DNA of 42,611 nucleotides from assembly GCA_007694015.1 (NCBI GenBank), contig RECO01000154.1, positions 1 through 42,611 of the forward strand. Direction: 5' to 3'. The first letter of the stretch is position 1. Each line of letters opens with the position of its first letter. The notes under the pieces were generated by a model, which was given only the letters and a program-made list of their open reading frames with translations, did not search any database and was not told the origin of the DNA. The position numbers and the translations under genes are program-made. Positions 15,421-27,335 of the stretch are shown one piece after another. This stretch comes from Geminicoccaceae bacterium (GTDB taxonomy: Bacteria; Pseudomonadota; Alphaproteobacteria; Geminicoccales; Geminicoccaceae).

Positions 15421-16377
15421 TCAGCGGTTGCGGTCGACCGCGAGTGCGGTCACGCACAGGAGTTCGAACAGCATGTTGGCGGCGGTGAGGGCGGTGATCC
15501 CGGTGGGATCGTAACAGGGGGCCACCTCGGAGACGTCGGCACCGACGATGTCCTTGCCGGCCAGGCTGCGCAGGATCACCTGCACGTCGCGCGGGGTGAA
15601 ACCGCCGATCTCGGGCACCGCCGTGCCGGGGCAGAACGCGGGGTCGATGCCGTCGACGTCCAAGGTGACGTAGACCGGCCCATCGCCCAGCACGCGGCCG
15701 ATCGCCTCGATGGCGGCGGTGCGGCCCATGGCCTCGTAGTCGTCATAGGTGATGACGGTGCAGCCGGCCTCGACGCCATAGCTCAAGTCGTCGGCCGAAA
15801 AGCGGCTGCCGCGCAGGCCGATTTGGACCGTCCGCGCCGGATCGATCAGCCCCTCCTCGAGGCCGCGGCGCATGAAGGTGGCGTGGTTGACCTTGGTGCC
15901 GCAGAGCTGATCCAGCGTGTCGGGGTGCGAATCGATCTGCAGGATGCCCACGGCACGGTCCTTCGCCAGCGCCCTGAGGATCGGCGTCGGGATGGTGTGG
16001 TCGCCGCCGATGGCGATCGGACGGATGGCGAGGTCACGCAGGCGGGCGAAAAACGCCTCGATCCCGGCCAAAGAGGCGTCCTTGTCCATCGGGTTGACCG
16101 GCGCGTCGCCGAGGTCGGCCACGGCGCAGAGATCGTAGGGGCAGACGCCGCTGGTCGGATGCACCCGCCGGATCACGCGTGACGCCTCGCGGACCGCGGC
16201 CGGCGCCTCGCGGGGGCCGGTGCGGTAGTTCAGCCCGAGATCGAACGGCACGCCGACGAAGCCGATGTCGATGTCCGCGGCCGGTTCGGCCCGCACCGTG
16301 CGCAGGAAGGTGGCGACGTCGGCGAACCGGGGCACCACCGCGGCATCGACGGGGGCGTAGCGATCTCTCGGGGCCAT
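15421..16377 (-). CDS. Agmatinase/arginase-family ureohydrolase
   Basis: A 318-residue binuclear-metal hydrolase that would release urea from a guanidino compound. Ligands are visible: His127 in GGDHT, Asp149, His151 and Asp153 in QIDSHPDT, and Asp240 and Asp242 in TLDVDGIDP. The middle motif is DSHPD where most members have DAHxD; the metal ligands themselves are kept. FCPGTAVPEIGG fits the agmatinase/guanidinobutyrase branch better than true arginases. The exact substrate (agmatine, guanidinobutyrate, guanidinopropionate) cannot be read. AGGAG 7 bases before the ATG supports the start. It heads the cluster with the aminotransferase remnant and the SDR, and diverges from the gene at 16538 with 160 bases between. 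Confidence 0.85.
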   Translation of the reverse strand: MAPRDRYAPVDAAVVPRFADVATFLRTVRAEPAADIDIGFVGVPFDLGLNYRTGPREAPAAVREASRVIRRVHPTSGVCPYDLCAVADLGDAPVNPMDKDASLAGIEAFFARLRDLAIRPIAIGGDHTIPTPILRALAKDRAVGILQIDSHPDTLDQLCGTKVNHATFMRRGLEEGLIDPARTVQIGLRGSRFSADDLSYGVEAGCTVITYDDYEAMGRTAAIEAIGRVLGDGPVYVTLDVDGIDPAFCPGTAVPEIGGFTPRDVQVILRSLAGKDIVGADVSEVAPCYDPTGITALTAANMLFELLCVTALAVDRNR

Positions 16378-16537
16378 CCGGAACTCCTGCTCGATGGGTC
16401 GCTTCGGCTATGGCGAGCCCCGCGCCGCGCCGTCAACCGCCGTCCGCGCCGGCCCTGCCCGCACCCGACCGCATCGTAGCACTTGGTTTGCCGCTTTGAC
16501 GGGCGCAGAATCGCCCCCCAACGCAGGAGGCGCGAAC

Positions 16538-17269
16538 ATGACCGGGAAGGCCACCGTCCGCGAAGCCGTCGCCGCGTTCGACGGGACGGAGAAGCTGGAA
16601 GCCGCCATCGACGAGCTGCTCACCCACGGCTTCGGCCGCATGGACCTGAGCCTGCTCGCCGGCGACGAGGCCATCAAGACCAAGCTGGGGCACGGCTTCA
16701 GCTCTACCCGCGAGTTGGCGGACGACCCCGAGGTGCCCACTCTGGCCTATGTGGCGCGCGAGGACGTGGGCAACGCCGAGGGTGCGGCCATCGGCGGGCT
16801 GCTCTATGTCGGTGCTCTCGCCGGCATGATCCCGGTGCTCGCCTCGGGCGGGGCGATCGGTGCGGCGATCGTCGCCGCCGCCATCGGCGGTGGGGCCGGC
16901 AGCGGCATCGGCGCCCTGCTGGCGCGCTTCATCGACCGCCACCATGCCGAGCGGCTGGAGCGGCAGATCGCCCAAGGCGGTATTCTGCTTTGGGTGCGCA
17001 CCCGCGACGCTGCCCACGAGGAGAAAGCGAAAGCGATCCTGCGGCGGCACGGCGGCCAGGACGTGCACGTCCACGGCGTGCCGGAGCACACAGAGACCCT
17101 GACGCCGTACTACGGCGCCAAGGCGGACCTGCCCGAAGTCGGCCGCCTCGCCTATGGCGGCCACGACGTGCTCGTGATGGCGGACGGGCATTGCTACGTG
17201 GCTGGTCGCCTGTTCCCCAGCGAAGCCGAGGCGCGCCGGCATCTGGACGAGCTGGCGAGGGAGCTTTGA
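16538..17269 (+). CDS. YflT/DUF1269-like protein with glycine-zipper membrane segment
   Basis: A 243-residue protein. Residues 1-60 (VREAVAAFDGTEKLEAAIDEL, then HGFGRMDLSLLAG) resemble the general stress protein 17M/YflT fold. A glycine- and alanine-rich hydrophobic stretch follows at about 85-130 (AAIGGLLYVGALAGMIPVLA and AAAIGGGAGSGIGALLARFI), in the style of glycine-zipper membrane segments. The C-terminal 110 residues are soluble, with LLWVRTRDAAHEEKAKAIL and a His/Val-rich HVHGVPEH segment. Function is unknown; relatives are linked to stress tolerance. GGAGG lies 8 bases before the ATG at 16538; the open frame upstream is not used. Confidence 0.7.
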   Translation: MTGKATVREAVAAFDGTEKLEAAIDELLTHGFGRMDLSLLAGDEAIKTKLGHGFSSTRELADDPEVPTLAYVAREDVGNAEGAAIGGLLYVGALAGMIPVLASGGAIGAAIVAAAIGGGAGSGIGALLARFIDRHHAERLERQIAQGGILLWVRTRDAAHEEKAKAILRRHGGQDVHVHGVPEHTETLTPYYGAKADLPEVGRLAYGGHDVLVMADGHCYVAGRLFPSEAEARRHLDELAREL

Positions 17270-17285
17270 GGGAGGGCAGAAAGCG

Positions 17286-17335
17286 GTAGGGGGCTTTTGG
17301 CCCCCTACGACCCCCGGGCGCCGGCTGCGCCGCCG
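17286..17335 (+). repeat. Composite intergenic repeat, copy D (partial)
   Basis: Seventeen bases after the preceding stop there is a 9-bp hairpin GTAGGGGGC/GCCCCCTAC (17286-17294 with 17300-17308) with the TTTTG loop. CGACCCCCGGGCGCC and a GGCG/CGCC-type palindrome follow, and the copy breaks off before the GGGGGT arm. The orientation is that of the upstream gene. The rpsD terminator for the opposite strand lies immediately beyond. Confidence 0.7.
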
Positions 17336-17349
17336 CCAGTCGGCAGCAG

Positions 17350-17385
17350 AAACGAAAAGCCCGCCATCATCGGGAATGGCGGGCT
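17350..17385 (-). terminator. Rho-independent terminator of rpsD
   Basis: On the minus strand a 10-bp perfect stem AGCCCGCCAT (arms 17376-17385 and 17358-17367) with an 8-base loop is followed by TTTTCGTTT. It lies 25 bases after the rpsD stop. Confidence 0.88.
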
Positions 17386-17409
17386 CCTCGTGTCGGCGGT
17401 GACGATGGA

Positions 17410-18024
17410 TCAGCGCGAGTAGTACTCGATGACCATGTTCGGTTCCATCTGCACCGGGAAGGGCACGTCGCCCAGCTTCGGGGTGCGAACGAACCGGGCC
17501 TTCAAGCCCTTCATGTCCATCTCGATGTATTCGGGGATGTCGCGCTCCTGGTTCTGCAGCGCTTCGGCCACCATCAGCTTGTCGCGGCTGCGCTCCGCAA
17601 CCTCGACCACGTCACCCTCGCGCACCGAATAGCTCGGGATCGAGACGCGACGGCCGTTGACCAGGACGTGGCCATGATTCACGAACTGACGCGCCTGGTA
17701 CATCGTCTGCACGACATTCATGCGGAACACGACCACGTCGAGGCGGCGCTCCAACAGGCCGATCAGGTTCTCGGCGGTGTCGCCCTTCCCCTTGCTCGCC
17801 GTTTCGTAGGCGCGGCGAAACTGCTTCTCGGTCATGTTGGCGTAGTAGCCCTTGAGGCGCTGCTTCGCCATGAGCTGCTGCCCGTAGTCGGAAACCTTCT
17901 TCCGCTTCTGGCCGTGCATGCCGGGGGCGTAGTTCTTCTTCGCGAGCGGGTCTTTCGCCCGCCCCCAAAGGTTGACGCCGAGCCGGCGGCAAATCTTGCT
18001 CTTCGCTTCAACGCGCTTCGTCAT
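17410..18024 (-). CDS. rpsD: 30S ribosomal protein S4
   Basis: A 204-residue primary 16S rRNA-binding protein of the small subunit. The N-terminus [18 protein letters not shown] and the segment [20 protein letters not shown] are typical. The S4 RNA-binding domain ([40 protein letters not shown]) spans about residues 94-155. The C-terminus [14 protein letters not shown] is canonical. The start is the ATG at 18024; 22 more open codons upstream would run into the promoter. It stands alone, outside any ribosomal-protein operon, with its own promoter and terminator. Confidence 0.97.
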   Translation of the reverse strand: MTKRVEAKSKICRRLGVNLWGRAKDPLAKKNYAPGMHGQKRKKVSDYGQQLMAKQRLKGYYANMTEKQFRRAYETASKGKGDTAENLIGLLERRLDVVVFRMNVVQTMYQARQFVNHGHVLVNGRRVSIPSYSVREGDVVEVAERSRDKLMVAEALQNQERDIPEYIEMDMKGLKARFVRTPKLGDVPFPVQMEPNMVIEYYSR

Positions 18025-18066
18025 CTCGAACCGATGCTTGAGAGGGCTTCTTGTCTGAGGCGGGAG

Positions 18067-18095
18067 CCTATAACCCCCCGCACCGGCCACGTCAA
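18067..18095 (-). promoter_or_regulatory. Sigma-70 type promoter of rpsD
   Basis: On the minus strand TTGACG (18090-18095) and TATAGG (18067-18072) are separated by exactly 17 bases, which places a start near 18060, about 35 bases before the rpsD ATG. It is one of the closest matches to the housekeeping consensus in the window. Confidence 0.7.
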
Positions 18096-18110
18096 ACGCT
18101 TTGGGCCGGA

Positions 18111-18263
18111 TCAGGTGATGACCAGCACCAGCAGTGCCGCAACGATCAACAGGACGAACACCGCCAAAAGGTAACTCCGCTGGCCGCGCGTCCGCACGAT
18201 CTCGCCGCCCCTCGCCTTCGTTGCCGGATAAGGCTGTTCTTCGGGGCCATCCGCCTTGGTCAT
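18111..18263 (-). CDS. 50-residue single-pass membrane protein
   Basis: A short gene between trmJ and rpsD. It has a clear ribosome site (GAGGAGCG, 6 bases before the ATG) and 50 codons. The N-terminal 30 residues are charged and soluble ([20 protein letters not shown]). The last 20 are a continuous hydrophobic helix ([20 protein letters not shown]) ending at the stop, which gives an N-in tail-anchored or simple single-pass topology. No function can be assigned. It ends 16 bases before the -35 element of the rpsD promoter and starts 58 bases after the stop of trmJ. Confidence 0.65.
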   Translation of the reverse strand: MTKADGPEEQPYPATKARGGEIVRTRGQRSYLLAVFVLLIVAALLVLVIT

Positions 18264-18321
18264 CAGTCGCTCCTCGAACCTGGGTGCGAGAGCAACACCG
18301 AGCGGGGCCGTAGGTTCCCCT

Positions 18322-19104
18322 TCAGCCCCGCGACCGCGGCGGGCGGCGTTCCTGCGTCAGGCCCTTCACCATGCCGCGCAGGGTCTGCACCTCGACCGAG
18401 CGCAGCTGGCGCCGCTCCAAAAGAAGCCGCAACTCCTCGATGCGCTTGGCCCGGCGGTCCTCGCTCCGAAAGAAGGCCGTGCCCTCCAATTCGGTCACGA
18501 CGTGGTTCAACAGCGCCTCCACCTCGCCCTTGGTGGCGGGCGCCAAGGCGTCGGCCCCGGGCTCGATGCGCGGCGGCGTGCCGTCGCCGCCCTTGAACCA
18601 CTCGTAGGCGACCAACACCACGGCTTGCGCCAGGTTCAACGACGAAAAACCCGGGTTCAGCGGCACCGTCAGCACCGCATCGGCAAGGGCGATGTCGTCG
18701 TTTTCGAGCCCGGTTCGCTCGGGGCCGAACAAAACGCCGACGCGCTGGCCCGCGCCGAGCTGGCGGCGCATGTCGCAGGCCGCCGCTTCGGCGGTCAACA
18801 CCTCGATCGTCATGTCGCGGGGCCGCGCGGTGGTGGCGTAGACCCGGTGCAGATCGGCCACGGCCGCGGCCGTCGTCTCGAAAATCTCCAATTGGTTCAG
18901 CACGACGCTCGCACCCGAGGCGGCGTTCACCGCCTTGGCGTTGGGCCAGCCGCAGAGCGGGTCCACCAGGCGCAGCTCGGTGAGGCCGAAATTGAGCATG
19001 GCGCGAGCGGCGGTGCCGACGTTCTCGCCCATCTGCGGGCGGACCAGGACGACGACCGGCATCGGCCCCGCCGGCACGTCGAAGCGGCGATCGGTTCCGG
19101 CCAT
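18322..19104 (-). CDS. trmJ: tRNA (cytidine/uridine-2'-O-)-methyltransferase, TrmJ family
   Basis: A 260-residue SPOUT methyltransferase of the TrmH group. The three knot motifs are present: ENVGTAARAMLNFG, GVLFGPERTGLEND and LNPGFSSLNLAQAV. TrmJ methylates ribose at position 32 of the tRNA anticodon loop using S-adenosylmethionine; the C-terminal extension (about residues 165-260) is the TrmJ-specific dimer/tRNA-binding part. Its ATG lies one base after the cimA stop, so it is almost certainly translated from the same mRNA. Confidence 0.9.
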   Translation of the reverse strand: MAGTDRRFDVPAGPMPVVVLVRPQMGENVGTAARAMLNFGLTELRLVDPLCGWPNAKAVNAASGASVVLNQLEIFETTAAAVADLHRVYATTARPRDMTIEVLTAEAAACDMRRQLGAGQRVGVLFGPERTGLENDDIALADAVLTVPLNPGFSSLNLAQAVVLVAYEWFKGGDGTPPRIEPGADALAPATKGEVEALLNHVVTELEGTAFFRSEDRRAKRIEELRLLLERRQLRSVEVQTLRGMVKGLTQERRPPRSRG

Positions 19105-19105
19105 C

Positions 19106-20695
19106 TCAGGCGGCGTTCCTCAGCCCTTCGAGGAACAGCTTGTAGGCCACCGCATCGCTCAGCGCCACGAACGAGGCATCGAGGATGTTGGCCGACACAC
19201 CCACCGTCGACCAGGTGCGGCCGTCGTCGTCGCGGCTGTCGATGACGACGCGGGTGACGGCAGCCGTCCCGGCATCCGGGTTGATGATGCGCACGCGGTA
19301 GTCGACCAGGTGCATCTGCTCCAGTGCGGGATAGGTGGGGACCAGTGCCGCGCGCAATGCCCGGTCCAGCGCATCGACCGGGCCGTCGGCCTCGGCGACG
19401 CGGAAATGCCGCTCGCCCGCGACCTCGACCTTCACCGTCGCCTCGGACACGGTGATCTTCTGCCCCTTGGCATTGAAGCGGCGCTCGGTGATGACGCGAA
19501 AGCCGATCAGCGAGAAATAGTCGGGGACTTGGCCCAGCGAGCGGCGGGCCAGCATCTCGAAGCTGGCCGCTGCCCCCTCGAAGGCGTAGCCCTGGCTCTC
19601 CCGCGCCTTCAGCTCGACCAACAGATCCCCCACCGCCTCCTTCGGCGCCGGGCAACCGATGGTCTCCAGCCGCGCGGTCAAGTTGGCCCGGCCCGCTTGG
19701 TCGGAAACGACGATGTCGCGGCTGTTGCCGACCGTCTCGGGCGGCACGTGCTCGTAGAGGCTGGGGCTGCGCGCCACCGCCGAGGCGTGCAGCCCGCCCT
19801 TGTGGGCGAAGGCGTTGCGGCCGACATAGGCGGCACCGTCGTTGGAGGTCCGGTTCAACACGCTGTCGAACCAGCGTGAAATGGCGGTCAGCTCGCGCAG
19901 ACGCGCCTCGGGAATGCCGCAGTCATAGCCCTCCTTGAGCATCAGGCTCGGCAGGAGCGTCACCAGATTGGCATTGCCCGAGCGCTCGCCGAGCCCATTG
20001 AGCGTGCCTTGGATCTGGCGGCAGCCGGCGCGCACCGCGGCCAGGCTGTTGGCGACGGCGCAGCCGGCATCGTCGTGGGTGTGGATGCCGAGCCTCGCAT
20101 CGGGCAACGCCGCGCGCACCGCCGCCACCACCGCTTCGATGCGATGCGGCAGGGTGCCGCCATTGGTGTCGCACAAGACCAGCCAGTCGGCCCCGCCCCG
20201 ATGCGCCGCCTCGAGGCAGGCGAGCGCGTAGGCCGGATCGTGGGCGTAGCCGTCGAAAAAGTGCTCCGCGTCGAACATCGCCTCCTGGCAGTGGCCACGC
20301 GCGGCGGCGATGCTCTCCTCGATCATGGCGAGGTTCTCGTCGAGTTCGGCGCCCAGGGCCTCGGTGACGTGCCGGGTCCAGGTCTTGCCGACCAGGGTGA
20401 TGACCGGCACGCCGGCCTGAAAGTGCGGCTGCAGGCCCGGATCGTTGGCCGCACTCCGCCCGCTCCGGCGGGTCATGCCGAACGCCGCGAGCTTGCTGGT
20501 CCCGAGCTGAGGCGGCCGGGCGAAAAAGGCATCGTCGGTCGGGTTGGCACCGGGCCAGCCGCCCTCGACGTAGTCGAAGCCGAGCCGATCCAACGCCGCT
20601 GCGATCTTCAGCTTGTCGTCGACGCTGAAATCGACGCCCTGGGTCTGAGCACCGTCCCGCAGAGTCGTATCATAGAGAAAGACGCGCTCGGCCAT
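19106..20695 (-). CDS. cimA: (R)-citramalate synthase
   Basis: A 529-residue enzyme that condenses acetyl-CoA and pyruvate to citramalate, giving a threonine-independent route to 2-oxobutanoate and isoleucine. LYDTTLRDGAQTQGVDFS is the DRE-TIM HMGL-like start. HTHDDAGCAVANSLAAVRAG carries metal-ligand His residues, and LNGLGERSGNANL is the second signature. The C-terminal 130 residues form the LeuA-type allosteric domain. Length matches the CimA family; a 2-isopropylmalate or homocitrate synthase is less likely because of the QTQGVDFS motif. The start at 20695 is preceded by GGAAGG; the open frame upstream crosses a large palindrome and is rejected. trmJ follows immediately. Confidence 0.92.
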   Translation of the reverse strand: MAERVFLYDTTLRDGAQTQGVDFSVDDKLKIAAALDRLGFDYVEGGWPGANPTDDAFFARPPQLGTSKLAAFGMTRRSGRSAANDPGLQPHFQAGVPVITLVGKTWTRHVTEALGAELDENLAMIEESIAAARGHCQEAMFDAEHFFDGYAHDPAYALACLEAAHRGGADWLVLCDTNGGTLPHRIEAVVAAVRAALPDARLGIHTHDDAGCAVANSLAAVRAGCRQIQGTLNGLGERSGNANLVTLLPSLMLKEGYDCGIPEARLRELTAISRWFDSVLNRTSNDGAAYVGRNAFAHKGGLHASAVARSPSLYEHVPPETVGNSRDIVVSDQAGRANLTARLETIGCPAPKEAVGDLLVELKARESQGYAFEGAAASFEMLARRSLGQVPDYFSLIGFRVITERRFNAKGQKITVSEATVKVEVAGERHFRVAEADGPVDALDRALRAALVPTYPALEQMHLVDYRVRIINPDAGTAAVTRVVIDSRDDDGRTWSTVGVSANILDASFVALSDAVAYKLFLEGLRNAA

Positions 20696-20731
20696 CCGTG
20701 CCTTCCGCTCCGTTCGACGGGGCCGAAGCTG

Positions 20732-20890
20732 GAGCGTTTTCCGTTCGGGTTGATCGGTGCCCATCCCGCACCCCGCCCGGCCGCCCATGGAGCCGTACAC
20801 TCGTGGGCGGTCGGCCACCCCACGCTGCAAAGCAGCGTGGGGACCCCTGCGGGCGGGGTGCGGGATGGGCAAGCATTTCGGAAAACGCTC
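20732..20890. repeat. 159-bp nested palindrome upstream of cimA
   Basis: Two pairs of outer arms are perfect: GAGCGTTTTCCG at 20732-20743 with 20879-20890, and a 20-bp arm at 20760-20779 with 20850-20869. They enclose CCGCCCA/TGGGCGG (20781-20787 with 20804-20810) and an 11-bp hairpin CCCCACGCTGC-AAA-GCAGCGTGGGG (20818-20842). Nothing in it codes. It occupies most of the 405-base gap between cimA and the histidine kinase gene, directly upstream of the cimA start. The rest of the gap (20891-21100) holds GC-rich sequence with no feature I can name. Confidence 0.85.
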
Positions 20891-21100
20891 TAAAGCCCAA
20901 TCCGTTCGGCACTGCAACAGGATTGAGGGCGCCGGGAAAGGGCAGGGGCGAGGGGCCTTTGGCCGCGCACACCCCCGACCGAGGGCCACCCCCGCCTGCA
21001 CCGCTGCTCGCGGCGGGATGCCAAGCCAAAAGTCTAGGTCATCGTTCCTAAGGCGTAGCGGCGCAGGATGGACACCCCTCGCCACGCCAACTAGGACGGT

Positions 21101-23263
21101 TTGGCTTCATCGGCTGCGGCACGGTTCGGCGACATGCTCCGCAAGCGCATCAGCATCGGCAGTCGTGCCGCGCTCTTCTTCATGGCCTTCGCCATTCCCT
21201 GGGTGTTGATCGGCGACCATCTGGTCCTGCGGTTCGAACAGGACATCGACGGCCAGCTGGCGCAGACCGTCAAGGGGCTCCTGTTCGTCGGCATCAGCGC
21301 GCTGATCATCAAGTTCGTGGCGGACCGGGCCACGGCCAAGCTGCGGGCCGCGCACGAGCATGCCCGCCGGCTCAGCCACCAACTGCAACGCGCGCAGGAG
21401 GTTGCCGGGATCGGCAGTTGGGAGGTCGATCTGGCCTCGAGCCGGGTGACGTTCAACGACCGGACGCTCGCCATCTTCGAGCTGGAGCGCGGTGCCTTCG
21501 ACGGCCGGCGCGAAACCTTCCTGACCATGCTGCACCCCGATGATCGGCCCGCGTTCGAGGCGGCACGGGCGGCTTGGCTGGCGCAAGGCGGCATGTTCGC
21601 GTTCGAGCACCGCATCGTAACGCCGACGGGCAAGACGAAGTGGGTCCGGGTCCGGGGCGAGGTGATCCGCGGCGCCGATGGCGCGCCCCGCTACACCACC
21701 GGCACGGTCGAGGACGTCACCGATCAGAAGGACGCGGCGTTCGGGGTGGCGTTGCTGCGCATCGCCGGCGAAGCCGCGAAGTTCGGCGGCTGGCGCCACG
21801 AGGTCGGCACGGATCGCATCGTCTGGAGCGACGAGGTCGCCCGCATCCACGACGAGCCGTCGGCGACGCACCCCACCTTGGCCCGCGGCTTCGACTACTA
21901 CGCGCCGGAGGAGCGCGCGCGGATCGAGCGGCTGTTCCATGAGTGTCTCGAAGCGGGCAAGGCTTTTGACGACGTGTTCAAGCTGATCACCGCCAAGGGC
22001 CGTGTTATCCATGCGCGCGCCATCGGCGAGCCGGAATACGATAGCCGCGGCCGCATCGTGGCGGTGCGCGGCGCCTTTCAGGACGTGACGGAACGGCTGG
22101 CCCTCGATCGCCGCCTGCAGCAGGCGGAAAAGCTGGAAACGCTCGGTCAGCTCACCGGCGGGGTGGCGCACGACTTCAACAACCTGCTCACCATCGTGCT
22201 CGGCAATGCGGAGCTGTTGAGTGCAACGGCAGAGGATGCGGCCAGCCGCGAGCTGGCGCAGGTGATCGTCGAGGCCGCCGAGCGTGGCGCCGGGCTCACC
22301 GCCAATCTGCTCGCCTTCGCCCGGCGCCAGCCGCTGCAACCGCAGCCGACCGACCTCAACCGCTTTCTTGCGGTCAACGAACGCCTGTTTCGCCAGGGGC
22401 TGCACGAGGGCATCAAGCTGGTGCTGCACGGCGAAGCCAGGGACCCCATCGCCACGATCGATCCCAACAAGCTGCAGGCGGCGCTGCTCAACCTGATCGT
22501 GAACAGCCGCCAGGCGTTGGGCACCAGCGGCACCGTCTGGATCGAGACGGCGAACGCCCGGTTCGGCGAAGGCGAGCTGTGTGCCGGCGAGGACGTGGCG
22601 CCGGGCGATTACGTCGTCATCACCGTCACCGACGACGGTCCGGGCATGCAGCCCGACGTGGTCGCCCGCGCCTTCGATCCGTTCTTCACGACCAAGGCGG
22701 CACAGGGTGGCACCGGCCTCGGCCTCAGCTCCGTCTACGGCTTCGCCAAGCAGTCGGGCGGGCACGCGCGGGTCTATTCGGAGCCGGGCCATGGGACCAG
22801 CATCAAGCTCTTCGTGCCCCGCTCCACGGCCGTCGTCCCCGACCGCTCGGCACCGACCAAGCGGGCCGACCCGGTGGGACGCGGCCAGCACGTGCTGGTG
22901 GTCGAGGACGATCCCGCCTTGCGCGCCTATGCCGTGGCCCAGGTGCGGCGGCTCGGCTACCGCGTCAGCGAAGCCGCCGACGCCACGCGGGCGCTGGCGG
23001 TGCTCGAAGCCGCCGGCGACGTCGATCTCCTCTTCACCGACGTGGTGATGCCCGGCGGCATGAACGGCCGCGAACTCGCCGTTGCTGCCAAGCAGCGTTT
23101 TCCTGATCTCCGCGTGCTCTACACCTCGGGCTATACGCTGAACGTCATCGCCCACGACGGCCGGGTCGATGCCGGCATCGACCTCTTGAACAAGCCCTAC
23201 CGCGCCGACGACCTGGCCCAAGAGCTGGCCCGGCTCCTGGCTGAGCCGTCCACGATCGAATGA
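21101..23263 (+). CDS. Hybrid sensor histidine kinase/response regulator
   Basis: A 720-residue membrane-anchored kinase. Two membrane helices lie at about residues 23-45 and 58-77, with only a short loop between, so sensing is probably by the two PAS domains (about 100-210 and 220-332). The HisKA part has the phospho-acceptor His357 in [11 protein letters not shown]. The ATPase part shows NLIVNS, DDGPGM and [17 protein letters not shown]-terminal receiver domain has the Asp pair in [10 protein letters not shown], phospho-acceptor Asp647 in [10 protein letters not shown] and Lys698. No separate response regulator or output gene is adjacent. A TTG at 21101 behind AGGACGGT is taken as start; the ATG at 21134 would remove 11 residues and is equally possible. 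Confidence 0.88.
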   Translation: MASSAAARFGDMLRKRISIGSRAALFFMAFAIPWVLIGDHLVLRFEQDIDGQLAQTVKGLLFVGISALIIKFVADRATAKLRAAHEHARRLSHQLQRAQEVAGIGSWEVDLASSRVTFNDRTLAIFELERGAFDGRRETFLTMLHPDDRPAFEAARAAWLAQGGMFAFEHRIVTPTGKTKWVRVRGEVIRGADGAPRYTTGTVEDVTDQKDAAFGVALLRIAGEAAKFGGWRHEVGTDRIVWSDEVARIHDEPSATHPTLARGFDYYAPEERARIERLFHECLEAGKAFDDVFKLITAKGRVIHARAIGEPEYDSRGRIVAVRGAFQDVTERLALDRRLQQAEKLETLGQLTGGVAHDFNNLLTIVLGNAELLSATAEDAASRELAQVIVEAAERGAGLTANLLAFARRQPLQPQPTDLNRFLAVNERLFRQGLHEGIKLVLHGEARDPIATIDPNKLQAALLNLIVNSRQALGTSGTVWIETANARFGEGELCAGEDVAPGDYVVITVTDDGPGMQPDVVARAFDPFFTTKAAQGGTGLGLSSVYGFAKQSGGHARVYSEPGHGTSIKLFVPRSTAVVPDRSAPTKRADPVGRGQHVLVVEDDPALRAYAVAQVRRLGYRVSEAADATRALAVLEAAGDVDLLFTDVVMPGGMNGRELAVAAKQRFPDLRVLYTSGYTLNVIAHDGRVDAGIDLLNKPYRADDLAQELARLLAEPSTIE

Positions 23264-23287
23264 TGAACGGCCAGCTTGTCCTGGCCA

Positions 23288-23317
23288 TTGTTGTGGGCTG
23301 CCTTGGGCCGCTATAAC
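23288..23317 (+). promoter_or_regulatory. Candidate recA promoter
   Basis: TTGTTG (23288-23293) and TATAAC (23312-23317) are 18 bases apart in the 85-base gap before recA, which places a transcript start about 25 bases before the ATG. No alphaproteobacterial SOS box (GAAC-N7-GAAC or GTTC-N7-GTTC) is visible between the kinase stop and the recA start. Confidence 0.45.
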
Positions 23318-23348
23318 GCCGCATCGTTCCCAGCCCGCGAGCAGCTCC

Positions 23349-24407
<1,059 letters not shown>

Positions 24408-24432
24408 CCGCTCGAAGCTAAGCGAGACCCTC

Positions 24433-27072
<2,640 letters not shown>

Positions 27073-27111
27073 GGCGAGCAAGACAAACAGGAAGGGAAAA
27101 AAGAAGAGGAA

Positions 27112-27240
27112 GGGCTAGGGGGCTTTTGGCCCCCTAGGACCCCCGGCAGCGGCGTTGCCGCTGCCACTTTTCGAAAGTGGCGGCGGCGCAGCCGGCGCCA
27201 GGGGGGTCCCAGGGGGGACCATCAAGTCCCCCCTGGCCTT
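27112..27240 (+). repeat. Composite intergenic repeat, copy E (complete reference copy)
   Basis: Forty bases after alaS. First hairpin CTAGGGGGC/GCCCCCTAG (27115-27123 with 27129-27137), loop TTTTG. Cloverleaf: outer stem GGACCCCC (27137-27144) with GGGGGTCC (27202-27209) around GGCAGCGGC/GCCGCTGCC (27145-27165), CACTTT/AAAGTG (27165-27179) and CGGC/GCCG (27181-27194). Last hairpin: an 11-bp stem at 27209-27219 with 27226-27236 and loop CATCAA. A run of six T residues follows at about 27239, so the last hairpin is a good intrinsic terminator. The gap 27073-27335 has no gene. It also shows the unoccupied CTAG site used by the insertion at 13229. Confidence 0.88.
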
Positions 27241-27335
27241 TTTTCTCCTCCTCACCTTTTCCTTCCTAACGAACCCCTTGCCAGTCGTTGGCGGACGGGT
27301 CACTCAGGTGATGTCGGTCGGCTCGTGGGGTTTCC

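Noticed and set aside
19106-21085. 659-residue form of citramalate synthase
   Set aside because: The extra 130 codons run through the 159-bp palindrome and match nothing; family similarity starts at the ATG at 20695.
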